Source of the DNA: Pseudomonas sp. FP453
Lineage (GTDB): Bacteria > Pseudomonadota > Gammaproteobacteria > Pseudomonadales > Pseudomonadaceae
Length of the DNA stretch: 64,000 nt
Assembly (NCBI RefSeq): GCF_030687495.1
Contig: NZ_CP117435.1
Span: forward strand, 4,096,501 to 4,160,500
Direction of reading: 5' to 3'
Both the position numbers and the translations under genes were made by a program. Shown one piece after another: positions 8,292-17,062 of this stretch (positions are counted from its first letter, which is position 1; every line of letters starts with the position of its first letter). The notes beneath the pieces were generated by a model. The model searched no databases. It had not been told where the DNA came from and was given only the letters and a program-made list of their open reading frames with translations.

Positions 8292-10215
8292 TACTCCGAA
8301 TCTGGGCGACCACGCCGGGAAACCGCTTGCGCGAGGAACTCAGCGAACTGGGCGACGGGCATCGAGCCCAGGTCAGCACCTTCACGAGTACGCACAGCGA
8401 CAGTCTGCATCTCGACTTCCCGATCTCCGATAACCAAAAGATAGGGAACCTTGAGCAAAGTATGCTCGCGGATTTTAAAGCCGATCTTTTCATTTCTCAA
8501 GTCGGACTTGGCACGAAATCCGCTTTCGTTGAGAGTTTTTTCAACTTCAGCCGCAAAATCTGCCTGTTTATCAGTGATATTCATGATCACTGCCTGGGTC
8601 GGCGCCAGCCACGCAGGGAATGCTCCCTCGTAGTGCTCGATCAGGATCCCGACGAACCGTTCGAACGAGCCGAGGATCGCCCGGTGCAGCATAACCGGGT
8701 GTTTACGGCTGTTGTCTTCGGAGACGTATTCGGCTCCCAGACGGATCGGCAGGTTAAAATCGAGCTGCAGGGTACCACACTGCCAGACGCGGCCAAGGCA
8801 ATCTTTCAGCGAGAACTCGATCTTCGGACCGTAGAAGGCACCCTCGCCCGGCTGCAGATCGTACGCAAGGCCCGCACTGTCTAGCGCTGCGGCCAGTGCA
8901 GCTTCGGCGCGATCCCACAACTCGTCGGAACCGACGCGTTTTTCTGGACGAGTGGACAGTTTCATCTCGACGTCGGTGAAACCGAAATCGCGATAGACAT
9001 CCATGGTCAGCTTGATGAACGCGGCGGATTCAGCCTGCATCTGCTCTTCGGTGCAGAAGATATGGGCGTCGTCCTGGGTAAAGCCGCGTACACGCATAAT
9101 GCCGTGCAACGCGCACCCGATGGCTCGTTACGGTGGCAGGCACCGAACTCGGCCAGGCGCATCGGCAACTCGCGGTAGCTCTTCAGGCCCTGGTTGAACA
9201 CCTGCACGTGGCACGGGCAGTTCATTGGCTTGATGGCGTAGTCGCGGTTTTCCGACTGGGTGGTGAACATGTTGTCGGCGTAGTTGGCCCAGTGCCCGGA
9301 TTTTTCCCACAGGCTGCGGTCAACGACCTGCGGAGTCTTGATCTCCAGGTAGCCGTTGTCGCGTTGTACTTTGCGCATGTACTGCTCAAGCACTTGGTAC
9401 AGGGTCCAGCCATTCGGGTGCCAGAACACCATGCCCGGCGCTTCCTCCTGGAGGTGGAAGAGGTTCAGACGCTTGCCGATCTTGCGGTGGTCGCGCTTTT
9501 CGGCTTCTTCGATGCGCTGGATGTAGGCGGCCAGCTGCTTCTTGTCAGCCCAGGCAGTGCCGTAGATCCGCTGCAGTTGCTCGTTCTTTGCGTCGCCGCG
9601 CCAGTAGGCACCGGACAGCTTGGTCAGCTTGAACGACTTCAGGAAGCGCGTGTTCGGCACGTGCGGGCCACGGCACATGTCGACATATTCTTCGTGGTAG
9701 TACAGGCCCATGGCCTGCTCTTCCGGCATGTCTTCCACCAGGCGCAGCTTGTAGTCTTCGCCACGGGCGGTGAACACGTCGATCACTTCGGCGCGCGGCG
9801 TGACCTTCTTGATCACGTCGTAATCTTTTTCGATCAGCGCGTGCATACGCTGCTCGATCGCAGCCAGGTCGTCCGGAGTGAAAGGACGCTCATAGGCGAT
9901 GTCGTAATAGAAGCCTTCATCGATGACCGGGCCGATCACCATTTTCGCCGTCGGGTACAGCTGCTTGACCGCGTGGCCAATCAGGTGAGCACAAGAGTGG
10001 CGAATGATCTCCAGCCCTTCTTGATCTTTGGGGGTGATGATTTGCAAGCTGGCATCGGCGGTGATCAGGTCACTGGCATCAACCAGCTTGCCGTCGACCT
10101 TGCCGGCCACGGTAGCCTTCGCCAGGCCTGCACCAATGGATGCGGCGACCTCGGCTACGGAAACCGGATGATCGAATGAACGTTGACTGCCGTCGGGAAG
10201 AGTAATAGTTGGCAT
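8291..10215 (-). CDS. thrS: Threonyl-tRNA synthetase, frameshifted as read
   Basis: This essential enzyme charges tRNA-Thr and edits mischarged Ser-tRNA. As read it is split: the N-terminal frame leaves the family sequence after EPSGA at about 9110 and the second frame resumes [18 protein letters not shown] duplicated GC (GTGCGCGTTG for GTGCGTTG on the minus strand) accounts exactly; without it the gene encodes 640 residues, the normal length. The protein has a TGS domain (1-61), an editing domain with [10 protein letters not shown], catalytic core with the zinc ligand in [10 protein letters not shown], and an anticodon-binding C-terminus. The start at 10215 follows GGAGAGGAGGCGCC. Because the gene is essential, assembly error or a second thrS elsewhere is expected. 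Confidence 0.93.
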
Positions 10216-10581
10216 GGCGCCTCCTCTCCTAGTGGTGACCCCTACCAAAGGTCACGTGGGTTGGGATGAGCCAGTACAAGATCCAACACCAGGCCGTTCA
10301 GTGATGAACGCCTGCCTTACAGCGGCAGGAGCCTTTCGGCCAACCGATAATCGAACCAGAGTGACTGGAGTGAGCTAAAAAGAACATGGCAAGGCGGCAA
10401 ATGGCGCACCTGGAAATAGCCAGGGCTGCGATGCTAGCACAGATGAACGGTCATCGCGCCGACGCCATGCCAGGTAATGACAAATTCCAGGCTTTGTCGC
10501 TGCAAAACGGAACTTGAGCTGTACGCAATGCCTCAAACCCACTGAGAATCGCCGTTCGTCCCCGACCCAAAGGAGCATCCC
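10216..10581. other. Intergenic region between thrS and a divergent gene
   Basis: No gene is supported in these 366 bases. On the thrS side there are two small hairpins, GTGACC/GGTCAC (10235-10255) and CCTGCC/GGCAGG (10311-10329). They could belong to the thrS leader. Promoters for thrS and the small exported protein must lie here, but no convincing -35/-10 pair was seen. Confidence 0.4.
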
Positions 10582-10897
10582 ATGATGCGTTTCACCTCGA
10601 CCCTCGCTCTCGCTGCCTCCCCTGACCCTCCTGTCCCTCGGTGCACAGGCAGCGGCCCCGTCGAACTGGCCGGCCGGCGCCCGCGACAGCTTCGTCAACG
10701 ACTGCAGCGCCGCCGCCAGCCAGAACGTAGATGCCAAAACCGCCAAAGACCACTGCGAATGCGGCGCTGACAAGATCAACGCCGAATTGACCACTGCAGA
10801 AATCACCGAGCTGATGAAAAACCCGAACGCCAAGCCTGAGCTTAAAAACAAAGCGGTCGCGGCTATTTCGTCGTGCAAAGTCGTGAAGAAAAAGTAA
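10582..10897 (+). CDS. Small exported protein, frameshifted as read
   Basis: Two frames join when one C is removed from the CCCC run at 10619-10622. The result is a 104-residue protein: signal peptide (MMRFTSTLALAASLTLLSLG then AQA) and a mature part with three to four cysteines (FVNDCSAAA, HCECGADKI, ISSCKVV) and a lysine-rich end. The signal peptide spans the lesion, so the fusion of a hydrophobic core to the cleavage site supports the correction. AAAGGAGCATCCC precedes the ATG. The periplasmic location is inferred; I do not recognise the family. Confidence 0.7.
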
Positions 10898-11008
10898 GAA
10901 CGACCATAGATCAGGCGAGCGTTTCGCTAGAAAAACAGTCCAAAAACTGCCATTTCGCACAAATTACGCAGCTTTTACGGCTTTTTTTACCAGCTGATAT
11001 TTCGCACC

Positions 11009-11031
11009 AAAGCCCCGTAGATCGGGGCTTT
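11009..11031 (+). terminator. Terminator-like hairpin
   Basis: Stem AAAGCCCC/GGGGCTTT with a seven-base loop (11009-11016 with 11024-11031) lies downstream of the exported-protein gene and upstream of the cold-shock gene. The U tract is short, TTT. Confidence 0.55.
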
Positions 11032-11186
11032 CAGCGCAGACAGGCACTAAACGCAACGCTATTGATTAGCAAACAATGCCTTGGGGGGGCTCCCAAGCCG
11101 AACATTTCGACTATGATAGCCCGGTGTGCCCAGTTGGCCTGAGCAGCACAGCACTACTGAAAATATATGTTTCTTGGAGATACACC

Positions 11187-11399
11187 ATGTCTAATCGCCA
11201 AACCGGCACCGTTAAATGGTTCAACGATGAAAAAGGCTTCGGCTTCATCACTCCTCAAGGTGGCGGTGACGACCTGTTCGTACACTTCAAAGCTATCGAA
11301 AGCGACGGTTTCAAAAGCCTGAAAGAAGGCCAAACCGTTTCCTTCGTGGCTGAGAAAGGCCAAAAGGGTATGCAAGCTGCACAGGTTCGCGGCGAGTAA
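11187..11399 (+). CDS. Cold-shock domain protein (CspA/CapB family)
   Basis: A 70-residue single cold-shock domain with both RNA-binding motifs: [15 protein letters not shown] (RNP1, KGFGFI) and DDLFVHF (RNP2). It binds single-stranded RNA and DNA and melts mRNA structure. ATG at 11187 follows TTGGAGATACACC. About 150 bases separate the start from the preceding terminator, leaving room for a long leader as in cspA-type mRNAs; a TATGAT at 11112-11117 could be its -10 box. A strong terminator follows at 11422-11446. Which of the several Csp paralogues it is cannot be decided here. Confidence 0.95.
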   Translation: MSNRQTGTVKWFNDEKGFGFITPQGGGDDLFVHFKAIESDGFKSLKEGQTVSFVAEKGQKGMQAAQVRGE

Positions 11400-11421
11400 T
11401 TCTCCGCTGAGCTAAAAAAAA

Positions 11422-11446
11422 CCCCGTCCATGTGACGGGGTTTTTT
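11422..11446 (+). terminator. Rho-independent terminator of the cold-shock gene
   Basis: CCCCGTC/GACGGGG stem (11422-11428 with 11434-11440), five-base loop, then TTTTTT. An A run precedes the stem, so it may also serve the opposite strand. Confidence 0.9.
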
Positions 11447-11472
11447 ATGAGCGCTGTAAAAGCTCGATACGA

Positions 11473-11793
11473 TCAGCCGCAGTTGACGCGCGTGATCACC
11501 AGGTTGTCATCGGTGTTCAGGTTCAGGCGGTCGGAGCGGTACTCCAGGGTGATCATGTCGTTGGGCTTGAGAATCCGCGCGTTCTGCGCGCCGGCGCGGG
11601 TGCGGGCCTGCTCCAGCAACTGAGGCGAGGCTTTCTGGCCGATCGTGAACTCTGCGGCCTTCGATTCGCAGCGGGTATGACCAGCATCGGCCATGGCGGC
11701 GTCTTTGGCTGGCTCAGAGGCACCCGGGGTGCTGCAACCCGCCAACGCGAGTGCTGCCAACAAAGTACCGAATGATGCGAGCTTCCAAGGCAT
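11473..11793 (-). CDS. Peptidase inhibitor I78-family lipoprotein
   Basis: A 106-residue lipoprotein. The signal peptide MPWKLASFGTLLAALALAGC ends in a lipobox (LAGC) with the lipidated cysteine at about residue 20. The mature part (CESKAAEFTIGQKAS, then ILKPNDMITLEYRSDRLN and ITRVNCG at the very end) has the I78 pattern of a small inhibitor of serine or metallo-proteases. ATG at 11793 was chosen because AGGAGGCTTC precedes it. It presumably protects the envelope against proteases; its target is unknown. Confidence 0.75.
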   Translation of the reverse strand: MPWKLASFGTLLAALALAGCSTPGASEPAKDAAMADAGHTRCESKAAEFTIGQKASPQLLEQARTRAGAQNARILKPNDMITLEYRSDRLNLNTDDNLVITRVNCG

Positions 11794-11936
11794 GAAGCCT
11801 CCTATGATAAAAATGGACAGAGATCGTGCGACAGCGGTGAGGCGGATTGGTTTCAAGACGTAAACCGCCGGAGGGCAAGTCTGCCTGACTCTCGACCGGC
11901 ATTCGCCCGATCAATCGTCACCAGATATGAACGTAC

Positions 11937-12245
11937 TCAGTAGACGTCGATGTAGTCAAACGGCGGCTTCGGCCAATTCTGCTTCAGCGCATTGAAGATC
12001 TGCATGACCCAGACTTCGTCACTGGCGGCCACATTGCCGACATAGCCCGCCCCCTTGGCCCAGGTCTCAAGGCGAAACAACAAGCCGTCTATGTCCACGC
12101 CCCCCACTGCTTTCCCGCAAGAGATATAGGCTATACCGGCCTTGGTAACCCGCAATTGGGTGTGTTCGTCGTCGCTGGCACTGGCGATCAGTTGGCGCAC
12201 GGCGGCCAAGGTCAGGTTCTCGGGGTTGTTCAAATCGATCTGCAC
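11937..12245 (-). CDS. Conserved hypothetical protein
   Basis: A 102-residue soluble protein beginning MQIDLNNPENLTLAAVRQLI. It reads as two helices, a short sheet segment (TQLRVTKAGIAYISCG) and a C-terminal helix with aromatic tail (PPFDYIDVY). There is no signal peptide or catalytic motif. I remember similar small proteins in Pseudomonas but no function. It stands alone between the lipoprotein gene and the small gene at 12416. Confidence 0.65.
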   Translation of the reverse strand: MQIDLNNPENLTLAAVRQLIASASDDEHTQLRVTKAGIAYISCGKAVGGVDIDGLLFRLETWAKGAGYVGNVAASDEVWVMQIFNALKQNWPKPPFDYIDVY

Positions 12246-12415
12246 GCGGTGTTCCCCGGCAATTAGACAGGCGGACAGTGTCGCACAGCGCTCGCCTCAT
12301 CCCGAAGCGCCTTATGCCTAAGTATCAGTGCCAAAGTCGATACAAAATGGTTAACTGCCGGCGTAAGAAACGCGCTCCGGCGCACTGCCCAGCATTTCAG
12401 CCCCGTGAGACCGTC

Positions 12416-12628
12416 ATGACCACCGTAACGCTGCAAGCCGACATCAAAGCCAAGTGGCCCCAAGGGCAAAGTTCCTACAGCCCCGGTAGCACGGAGGAGT
12501 TGGCGATCATCGGTATCGACCTTCTGGTCAAGGAGCTGGGCACCCAGGCAGCGCAAGCGTTCATCGCCCAGGTATTTGCAAAATACCCGGCCGATCACAT
12601 GGGCGCGCACAACCCCGAGCGCGAATAA
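12416..12628 (+). CDS. Small hypothetical protein
   Basis: A 70-residue protein starting MTTVTLQADIKAKWPQGQSS. The upstream extension of the open frame is arginine/cysteine-rich and unlikely to be coding, so I take the ATG at 12416, although its ribosome-binding site (GTGAGACC) is weak. The middle, TEELAIIGIDLLVKELGTQA then FIAQVFAKYP, is helical and hydrophilic. I recognise no family. It converges on the nucleoside hydrolase gene with a GC-rich hairpin between them (about 12634-12650). Confidence 0.55.
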   Translation: MTTVTLQADIKAKWPQGQSSYSPGSTEELAIIGIDLLVKELGTQAAQAFIAQVFAKYPADHMGAHNPERE

Positions 12629-12661
12629 GAACCGGCCGGCGAACGCCGACCGGCAAGGGTT

Positions 12662-13690
12662 TTACTTCAGACGCGCGAGGCGCTCGGTCAGCAGATCGAA
12701 GAAGCCCTGGGCGTCGCCGTTCTCAACCCAGAACACATTCTTTTCCTGCTTGAGGCCATCGTACCAATCGACGATGGTCTGGCCGAAGGTCGGGCCTTCG
12801 CGGCTGTCCACCACCATATTGGCCTGACGACCGCTGAACAGCGAAGGCTTGAGCAAGTAGGCGATGACGGTGGCGTCATGCACCGGGCCGCCTGGGATGC
12901 CGTAGTGCTCCATGTCGCCCTTGACGTATTCGTTGAGGATATTGCTCACAACCTTGCTGGCGTTGCTGTTCAGGTCGGCAATCTGTTTCAGGCGCGCGTC
13001 ACTGGTCAGTACCTTGTGGGTCACGTCCAGCGGCAAGTAGGTCAACTTCACGCCGCTCTTGAGCACGATCTCTGCCGCCGCCGGGTCGGCAAACAGGTTG
13101 AACTCCGCCACCGGCGTGATATTGCCGCCGTTGAAGTGTGCACCGCCCATCACCACCACTTCCTTGATGCCCTGGGTGATTTCCGGGGCCTGGGTCAATG
13201 CCAGCGCCAGGTTGGTCTGCGGGCCCAGCATGGCGATCGTGATGCTGTGGGGTTTGGCGGTGCTCAAGGTCTTGATCAGATAGTCAACGGCATTGCCGGC
13301 GGCCAGGCCTTTTTTCGGCTCATGCACGGTAACGCCGGAGATACCCTCCTTGCCATGGATGTTCTCGGCATAGATCGGCGTGCGCAGCAGCGGCTTGGGC
13401 GCGCCGGCGTAAACCGGAATATCCTCGCGCCCTGCCCACTCGCGGGCCAGGCGCGCGTTGCGCGAAGTCTTGTCCAGACGTACGTTGCCCGCAACGGTGG
13501 TCAGCGCACGAATATTCAACTCGTCCGGGGAGGCCATGGCGAACAGCAACGCCACCACATCGTCGGCACCAGGATCGGTATCAATGATCAGGTCGATTTT
13601 TTCCGCCGCGTGGGCGCTTGCTGCAGTGAGTGCGGACAAGAGCAGGACACTCCGAAACAGATTTCTCAGGGTTGGAAGACCACGTTGCAT
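12662..13690 (-). CDS. Exported nucleoside hydrolase
   Basis: A 342-residue inosine/uridine-preferring nucleoside hydrolase that cleaves nucleosides to ribose and base. The hallmark Asp cluster DTDPGADDVVALLFA follows a signal peptide (MQRGLPTLRNLFRSVLLLSA, then AASAHA), so it works in the periplasm. AAGGAGTGTTTT precedes the ATG at 13690. It is the last gene after rbsD, 26 bases away. This makes functional sense: ribose set free outside the inner membrane is captured by RbsB and imported by RbsAC. Confidence 0.9.
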   Translation of the reverse strand: MQRGLPTLRNLFRSVLLLSALTAASAHAAEKIDLIIDTDPGADDVVALLFAMASPDELNIRALTTVAGNVRLDKTSRNARLAREWAGREDIPVYAGAPKPLLRTPIYAENIHGKEGISGVTVHEPKKGLAAGNAVDYLIKTLSTAKPHSITIAMLGPQTNLALALTQAPEITQGIKEVVVMGGAHFNGGNITPVAEFNLFADPAAAEIVLKSGVKLTYLPLDVTHKVLTSDARLKQIADLNSNASKVVSNILNEYVKGDMEHYGIPGGPVHDATVIAYLLKPSLFSGRQANMVVDSREGPTFGQTIVDWYDGLKQEKNVFWVENGDAQGFFDLLTERLARLK

Positions 13691-13716
13691 AAAACACTCC
13701 TTGTTGTTGGGACACT

Positions 13717-14121
13717 CTAGAAGGTTACGCCGGACACCAGCGCGATATTGCAATAGGGCTGGCACTCACCCGTACGCACCACGGCACGCGCCTTTCGGCT
13801 GAGTTGCTTGAACTCTTCGTGGCTGAGCAGACGCCGCTCACCAAGCGCCGCCTGCTCGGCGAGCGTGTTCAGATCAGTCAGCGCCGGCGGTTGCTTGTGC
13901 AGGATTTCTTGCGCCAACACGTGGCTTTCCACCTGCATTTCACTGAGCACAATGCGCAAGGTGCTGATGAAATCAGGAATGCCCTGGGTCAGCGCCAGGT
14001 CGATCAGCTCGACACCCGGCGGCACGGGCAAACCGGCATCGCCGATGACCAGGATGTCGCCGTGGCCCAGGGAGGCGATCACGCGCGACAGGGCGATGTT
14101 GAGCAATGGCGTCTTTTTCAT
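13717..14121 (-). CDS. rbsD: D-ribose pyranase
   Basis: A 134-residue protein that converts beta-pyranose to beta-furanose ribose, the form RbsK phosphorylates. It starts [20 protein letters not shown], with [16 protein letters not shown] carrying the catalytic histidine and aspartate and [11 protein letters not shown] at the end. Its start overlaps the rbsK stop by four bases (ATGA). Confidence 0.96.
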   Translation of the reverse strand: MKKTPLLNIALSRVIASLGHGDILVIGDAGLPVPPGVELIDLALTQGIPDFISTLRIVLSEMQVESHVLAQEILHKQPPALTDLNTLAEQAALGERRLLSHEEFKQLSRKARAVVRTGECQPYCNIALVSGVTF

Positions 14122-15035
14122 GAGGGCACAAAACCTTGCACGTCGTGCAGCGTAGGAATGGAGGGTTGTGCACCGGCGCGAGTCACCGACAGCGCGGCTG
14201 CGACCTGGCCGAAACGGATGGCCTCGGCTTCACTTTTGCCGTTGGCCAGGGCGGCGGCAAAACCACCGACGAAGGTGTCGCCCGCCGCCGTGGTATCCAC
14301 CGCCTTGACCTTGGGCGCCAGAAGATGCTCAAACGCCTGGCCGTCGGCAAACAGCGCGCCCTCGGAACCCAAGGTGATGATGACTTTGCCGGCACCCGCC
14401 TTGATCAGATGCGTCGCGGCCAGCTTGGCGCTGTCGAGGGAGTCGACAGTCACACCGCTCAGCGCCGTGGCCTCACTTTCATTGGGGATCAGGTAATCGA
14501 TCGAGGCATACCACTCGGCGGGCAATGGGCCACTGGCTGGCGCGGGATTGAGGATCACGGTCTTGCCCAGCTCACGACCCCGCTTGAGTGTGTAGCCCAC
14601 GGTCTCCATCGGTACTTCGAGCTGGCAGATGATCACGTCGGCCGCCTGCAACACCGTGTCAGCCGCCTGCAACGAGGCGGGTGTCAATTCGCCGTTGCTG
14701 CCAGCAACGATCACAATCGCATTCTGGCTGCTGTCATCCACCACGATCAACGCCACGCCGCTGGAGCCGTCCACACGGCTGACGGCCTGGCAGTCAATGC
14801 CCTCCACCAGCAGCGCATCACGCAACTGGACGCCATAGGCATCGCTGCCGACGCAGCCAACCATCGCCACCTCGGCGCCCAGCCGCGCGGACGCCACCGC
14901 CTGGTTGGCGCCCTTGCCGCCAGGCACTGTGGAGAACGCCTGGCCAACCAGGGTTTCTCCAGCGCGGGGCAACCGGCTGGCGCGGGTGACCAGGTCCATG
15001 TTCAAGCTGCCTACTACCACTACGTTTGCGCACAT
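14118..15035 (-). CDS. rbsK: Ribokinase
   Basis: A 305-residue PfkB-family kinase that makes ribose-5-phosphate. The N-terminus [20 protein letters not shown] with [10 protein letters not shown] is the substrate-binding signature, and [17 protein letters not shown] is the PfkB C-terminal signature with the catalytic aspartate. It overlaps rbsD by ATGA and follows rbsR by 23 bases. Confidence 0.97.
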   Translation of the reverse strand: MCANVVVVGSLNMDLVTRASRLPRAGETLVGQAFSTVPGGKGANQAVASARLGAEVAMVGCVGSDAYGVQLRDALLVEGIDCQAVSRVDGSSGVALIVVDDSSQNAIVIVAGSNGELTPASLQAADTVLQAADVIICQLEVPMETVGYTLKRGRELGKTVILNPAPASGPLPAEWYASIDYLIPNESEATALSGVTVDSLDSAKLAATHLIKAGAGKVIITLGSEGALFADGQAFEHLLAPKVKAVDTTAAGDTFVGGFAAALANGKSEAEAIRFGQVAAALSVTRAGAQPSIPTLHDVQGFVPS

Positions 15036-15058
15036 ACATCAATACTCATCAATTCGGT

Positions 15059-16081
15059 TCAGCGGTATTGGGCAAACACACCGGCGACGGGGGCCGTGGA
15101 CTCGCGCAACACAATGCTCGGCGTCACGATGCGTTGATCGATCGGCAGTTGGGGTGTCGCAATTCGTCGCAATAAAAGCTCCGCCGCCGTCTCGCCCAGC
15201 TGCACGATCGACTGCCCGACCGTGGTCAGCGCCGGGTACACGTAGCGGCCCATCTGAATATCATCGAAACCAATCACCGACAGCTCGCCAGGCACACGGA
15301 TATTGCGCTCGGCGGCTGCACGCAACACGCCGAAGCCAATCATGTCGTTGCTGGCGAAAATTGCGCTGGGCGGATTGTGCGCCAGTAATTGCACAGCGGC
15401 AGCATAACCGCCGGTACTGGTGAAATCGCTTTCCTCGGTGCGATCGGCGGCCACCTCCACCCCCGCCTCACGCAGCGCACGGTGATAGCCCGCCAGGCGC
15501 ATCTGCGCGACGCGGGTGTGAGCCGGGCCGCCGATGCAGGCGATGTCACGGTGACCCAGTTCAAGCAAATGCCGGGTCGCCAGGTAACCGCCCTCCTCGT
15601 GATCGATGCGCACCAGATCGACATCGATGCCGTCCAGCGCCCGGTCGACAATGACCATCGGCGTGCGCACGGCGCTCAAGCCAGCCGCCAGGCCACTGTC
15701 ATCGCCACCTACCGAGGTGACGATCAAGCCGTCGATGCGCTTTTCCAGCAGTACCCGCAAATAGTTGCGCTGTTTTTCCGCATTATCGTCGGAGTTGCAC
15801 AGGATCACGCAGTAGCCGTTACGCTCGCAATAATCCTCGATGCCCCTGGCCAGCTCCGCAAAATACGGGTTGAGGCTGTTGGGCACCAGCAGGCCAATCG
15901 TGGCCGTGGTCTTGGCCTTGAGCGAGCGCGCGACAGCACTGGGCACGTAGTCGAGCTGCTTGATCGCCGCTTCGACCTTGATCCTTACTGGCTCACTCAC
16001 GGGGCGCGTCTTGTTCACCACATGGGACACCGTGGTATAGGAAATGCCTGCAAGCGCTGCCACATCCTTGATCGTTGCCAT
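15059..16081 (-). CDS. rbsR: LacI-family ribose operon repressor
   Basis: A 340-residue repressor. The LacI helix-turn-helix is at the N-terminus (MATIKDVAALAGISYTTVSH, VVNKTRPVS), followed by the hinge (YVPSAVARSLK) and a periplasmic-binding-like domain that senses ribose. It lies inside the operon it should control, between rbsC (3 bases away) and rbsK. The perfect palindrome at 19680-19693 upstream of rbsB is the probable operator. Confidence 0.93.
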   Translation of the reverse strand: MATIKDVAALAGISYTTVSHVVNKTRPVSEPVRIKVEAAIKQLDYVPSAVARSLKAKTTATIGLLVPNSLNPYFAELARGIEDYCERNGYCVILCNSDDNAEKQRNYLRVLLEKRIDGLIVTSVGGDDSGLAAGLSAVRTPMVIVDRALDGIDVDLVRIDHEEGGYLATRHLLELGHRDIACIGGPAHTRVAQMRLAGYHRALREAGVEVAADRTEESDFTSTGGYAAAVQLLAHNPPSAIFASNDMIGFGVLRAAAERNIRVPGELSVIGFDDIQMGRYVYPALTTVGQSIVQLGETAAELLLRRIATPQLPIDQRIVTPSIVLRESTAPVAGVFAQYR

Positions 16082-16084
16082 GGT

Positions 16085-17062
16085 TCAGCCCCGCCGACTG
16101 GCGCGCTGGCTGCGGTAGGTATCGAGGACCACCGCAATCACAATCACCGCACCGGTGATGATGCGCTTGGTCGGTTCCGTAGCACCGATCTGCGCCAAGC
16201 CAGCGGCCAATACCGAAATAATCAACACACCAAAAAAGGTGCTAATCACCGAACCGCGCCCACCCATCAAGCTAGTCCCGCCGATAACCACCGCCGCGAT
16301 CACTTGCAGCTCCAGGCCGGAACCCGCGTTCGGGTCAGCCGCTTCCAATCGCGAGATCTGGAACAGCGCCGCCACACCCGCCAGCAGCCCCATCAGGCTG
16401 AACACCAGGATCTTGTAGGGTTTTGGATTGATACCTGCCAGACGCACCGCTTCTTCGTTGGTACCGATACCGATCAGGTAGCGACCGAACACCGTGCGGG
16501 TCAACACCAATTGCGCCGCGATGATGACCAGCAACGCAATGATGAACGACGGCGAAATACCAAAGGCCACCGGGTTGGACAGCCAGGCAAAAGAATCACC
16601 GATGTAGGCCGTGCGCGAACCGGTCATCTGGTACGCCACGCCACGGGCCATTTCGAGCACGCCGAGGGACACGATGAACGACGGGATCCGCCAAGCCACG
16701 GTGATCGATCCGGTGATCGTGCCCGCGAGCGCGGCACAGGCCATGCCGAGTATGGCGGCTGGCACAACGCTCCAGCCCCACCCCAGGATCGCCACGCTGA
16801 CCGCCGACGCGGCCAATGCCAGCACCGAACCCACCGACAAATCGATACCGCCGATGATCAGGATAAAGGTCATGCCGACCGCGAGCACCATCAGGTCCGG
16901 GATCTGGTTGGCCAGGGTGCTGAAGGTGTCGTAGGACAGAAAGTGATCGCTGAGTACGGAGAACAGCGCGATCATCGCCAACAAGGCGCCCGCCAGGCCC
17001 AGGTAGGTGCCAAGCCCGTAGAAGTTGCCGCCCGCTTTACCGGGGGTAGTTGTGGTTTTCAT
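16085..17062 (-). CDS. rbsC: Ribose ABC transporter permease
   Basis: A 325-residue inner-membrane permease of the BPD_transp_2 family with about eight to ten hydrophobic segments (for example YLGLAGALLAMIALFSVL). GIDLSVGSVLALAA is the conserved motif of this family and a conserved GGTSLMGGRGSV loop follows. It overlaps rbsA by four bases and forms the membrane channel for ribose with RbsA and RbsB. Confidence 0.95.
   Translation of the reverse strand: MKTTTTPGKAGGNFYGLGTYLGLAGALLAMIALFSVLSDHFLSYDTFSTLANQIPDLMVLAVGMTFILIIGGIDLSVGSVLALAASAVSVAILGWGWSVVPAAILGMACAALAGTITGSITVAWRIPSFIVSLGVLEMARGVAYQMTGSRTAYIGDSFAWLSNPVAFGISPSFIIALLVIIAAQLVLTRTVFGRYLIGIGTNEEAVRLAGINPKPYKILVFSLMGLLAGVAALFQISRLEAADPNAGSGLELQVIAAVVIGGTSLMGGRGSVISTFFGVLIISVLAAGLAQIGATEPTKRIITGAVIVIAVVLDTYRSQRASRRG

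Noticed and set aside
9100..9120. Programmed frameshifting in thrS
   Set aside because: There is no slippery sequence or downstream structure, and the same kind of insertion recurs in unrelated genes.
10216..10330. T-box or other amino-acid riboswitch in the thrS leader
   Set aside because: T-boxes are not found in Pseudomonas and no specifier or antiterminator sequence was seen; only small hairpins are present.
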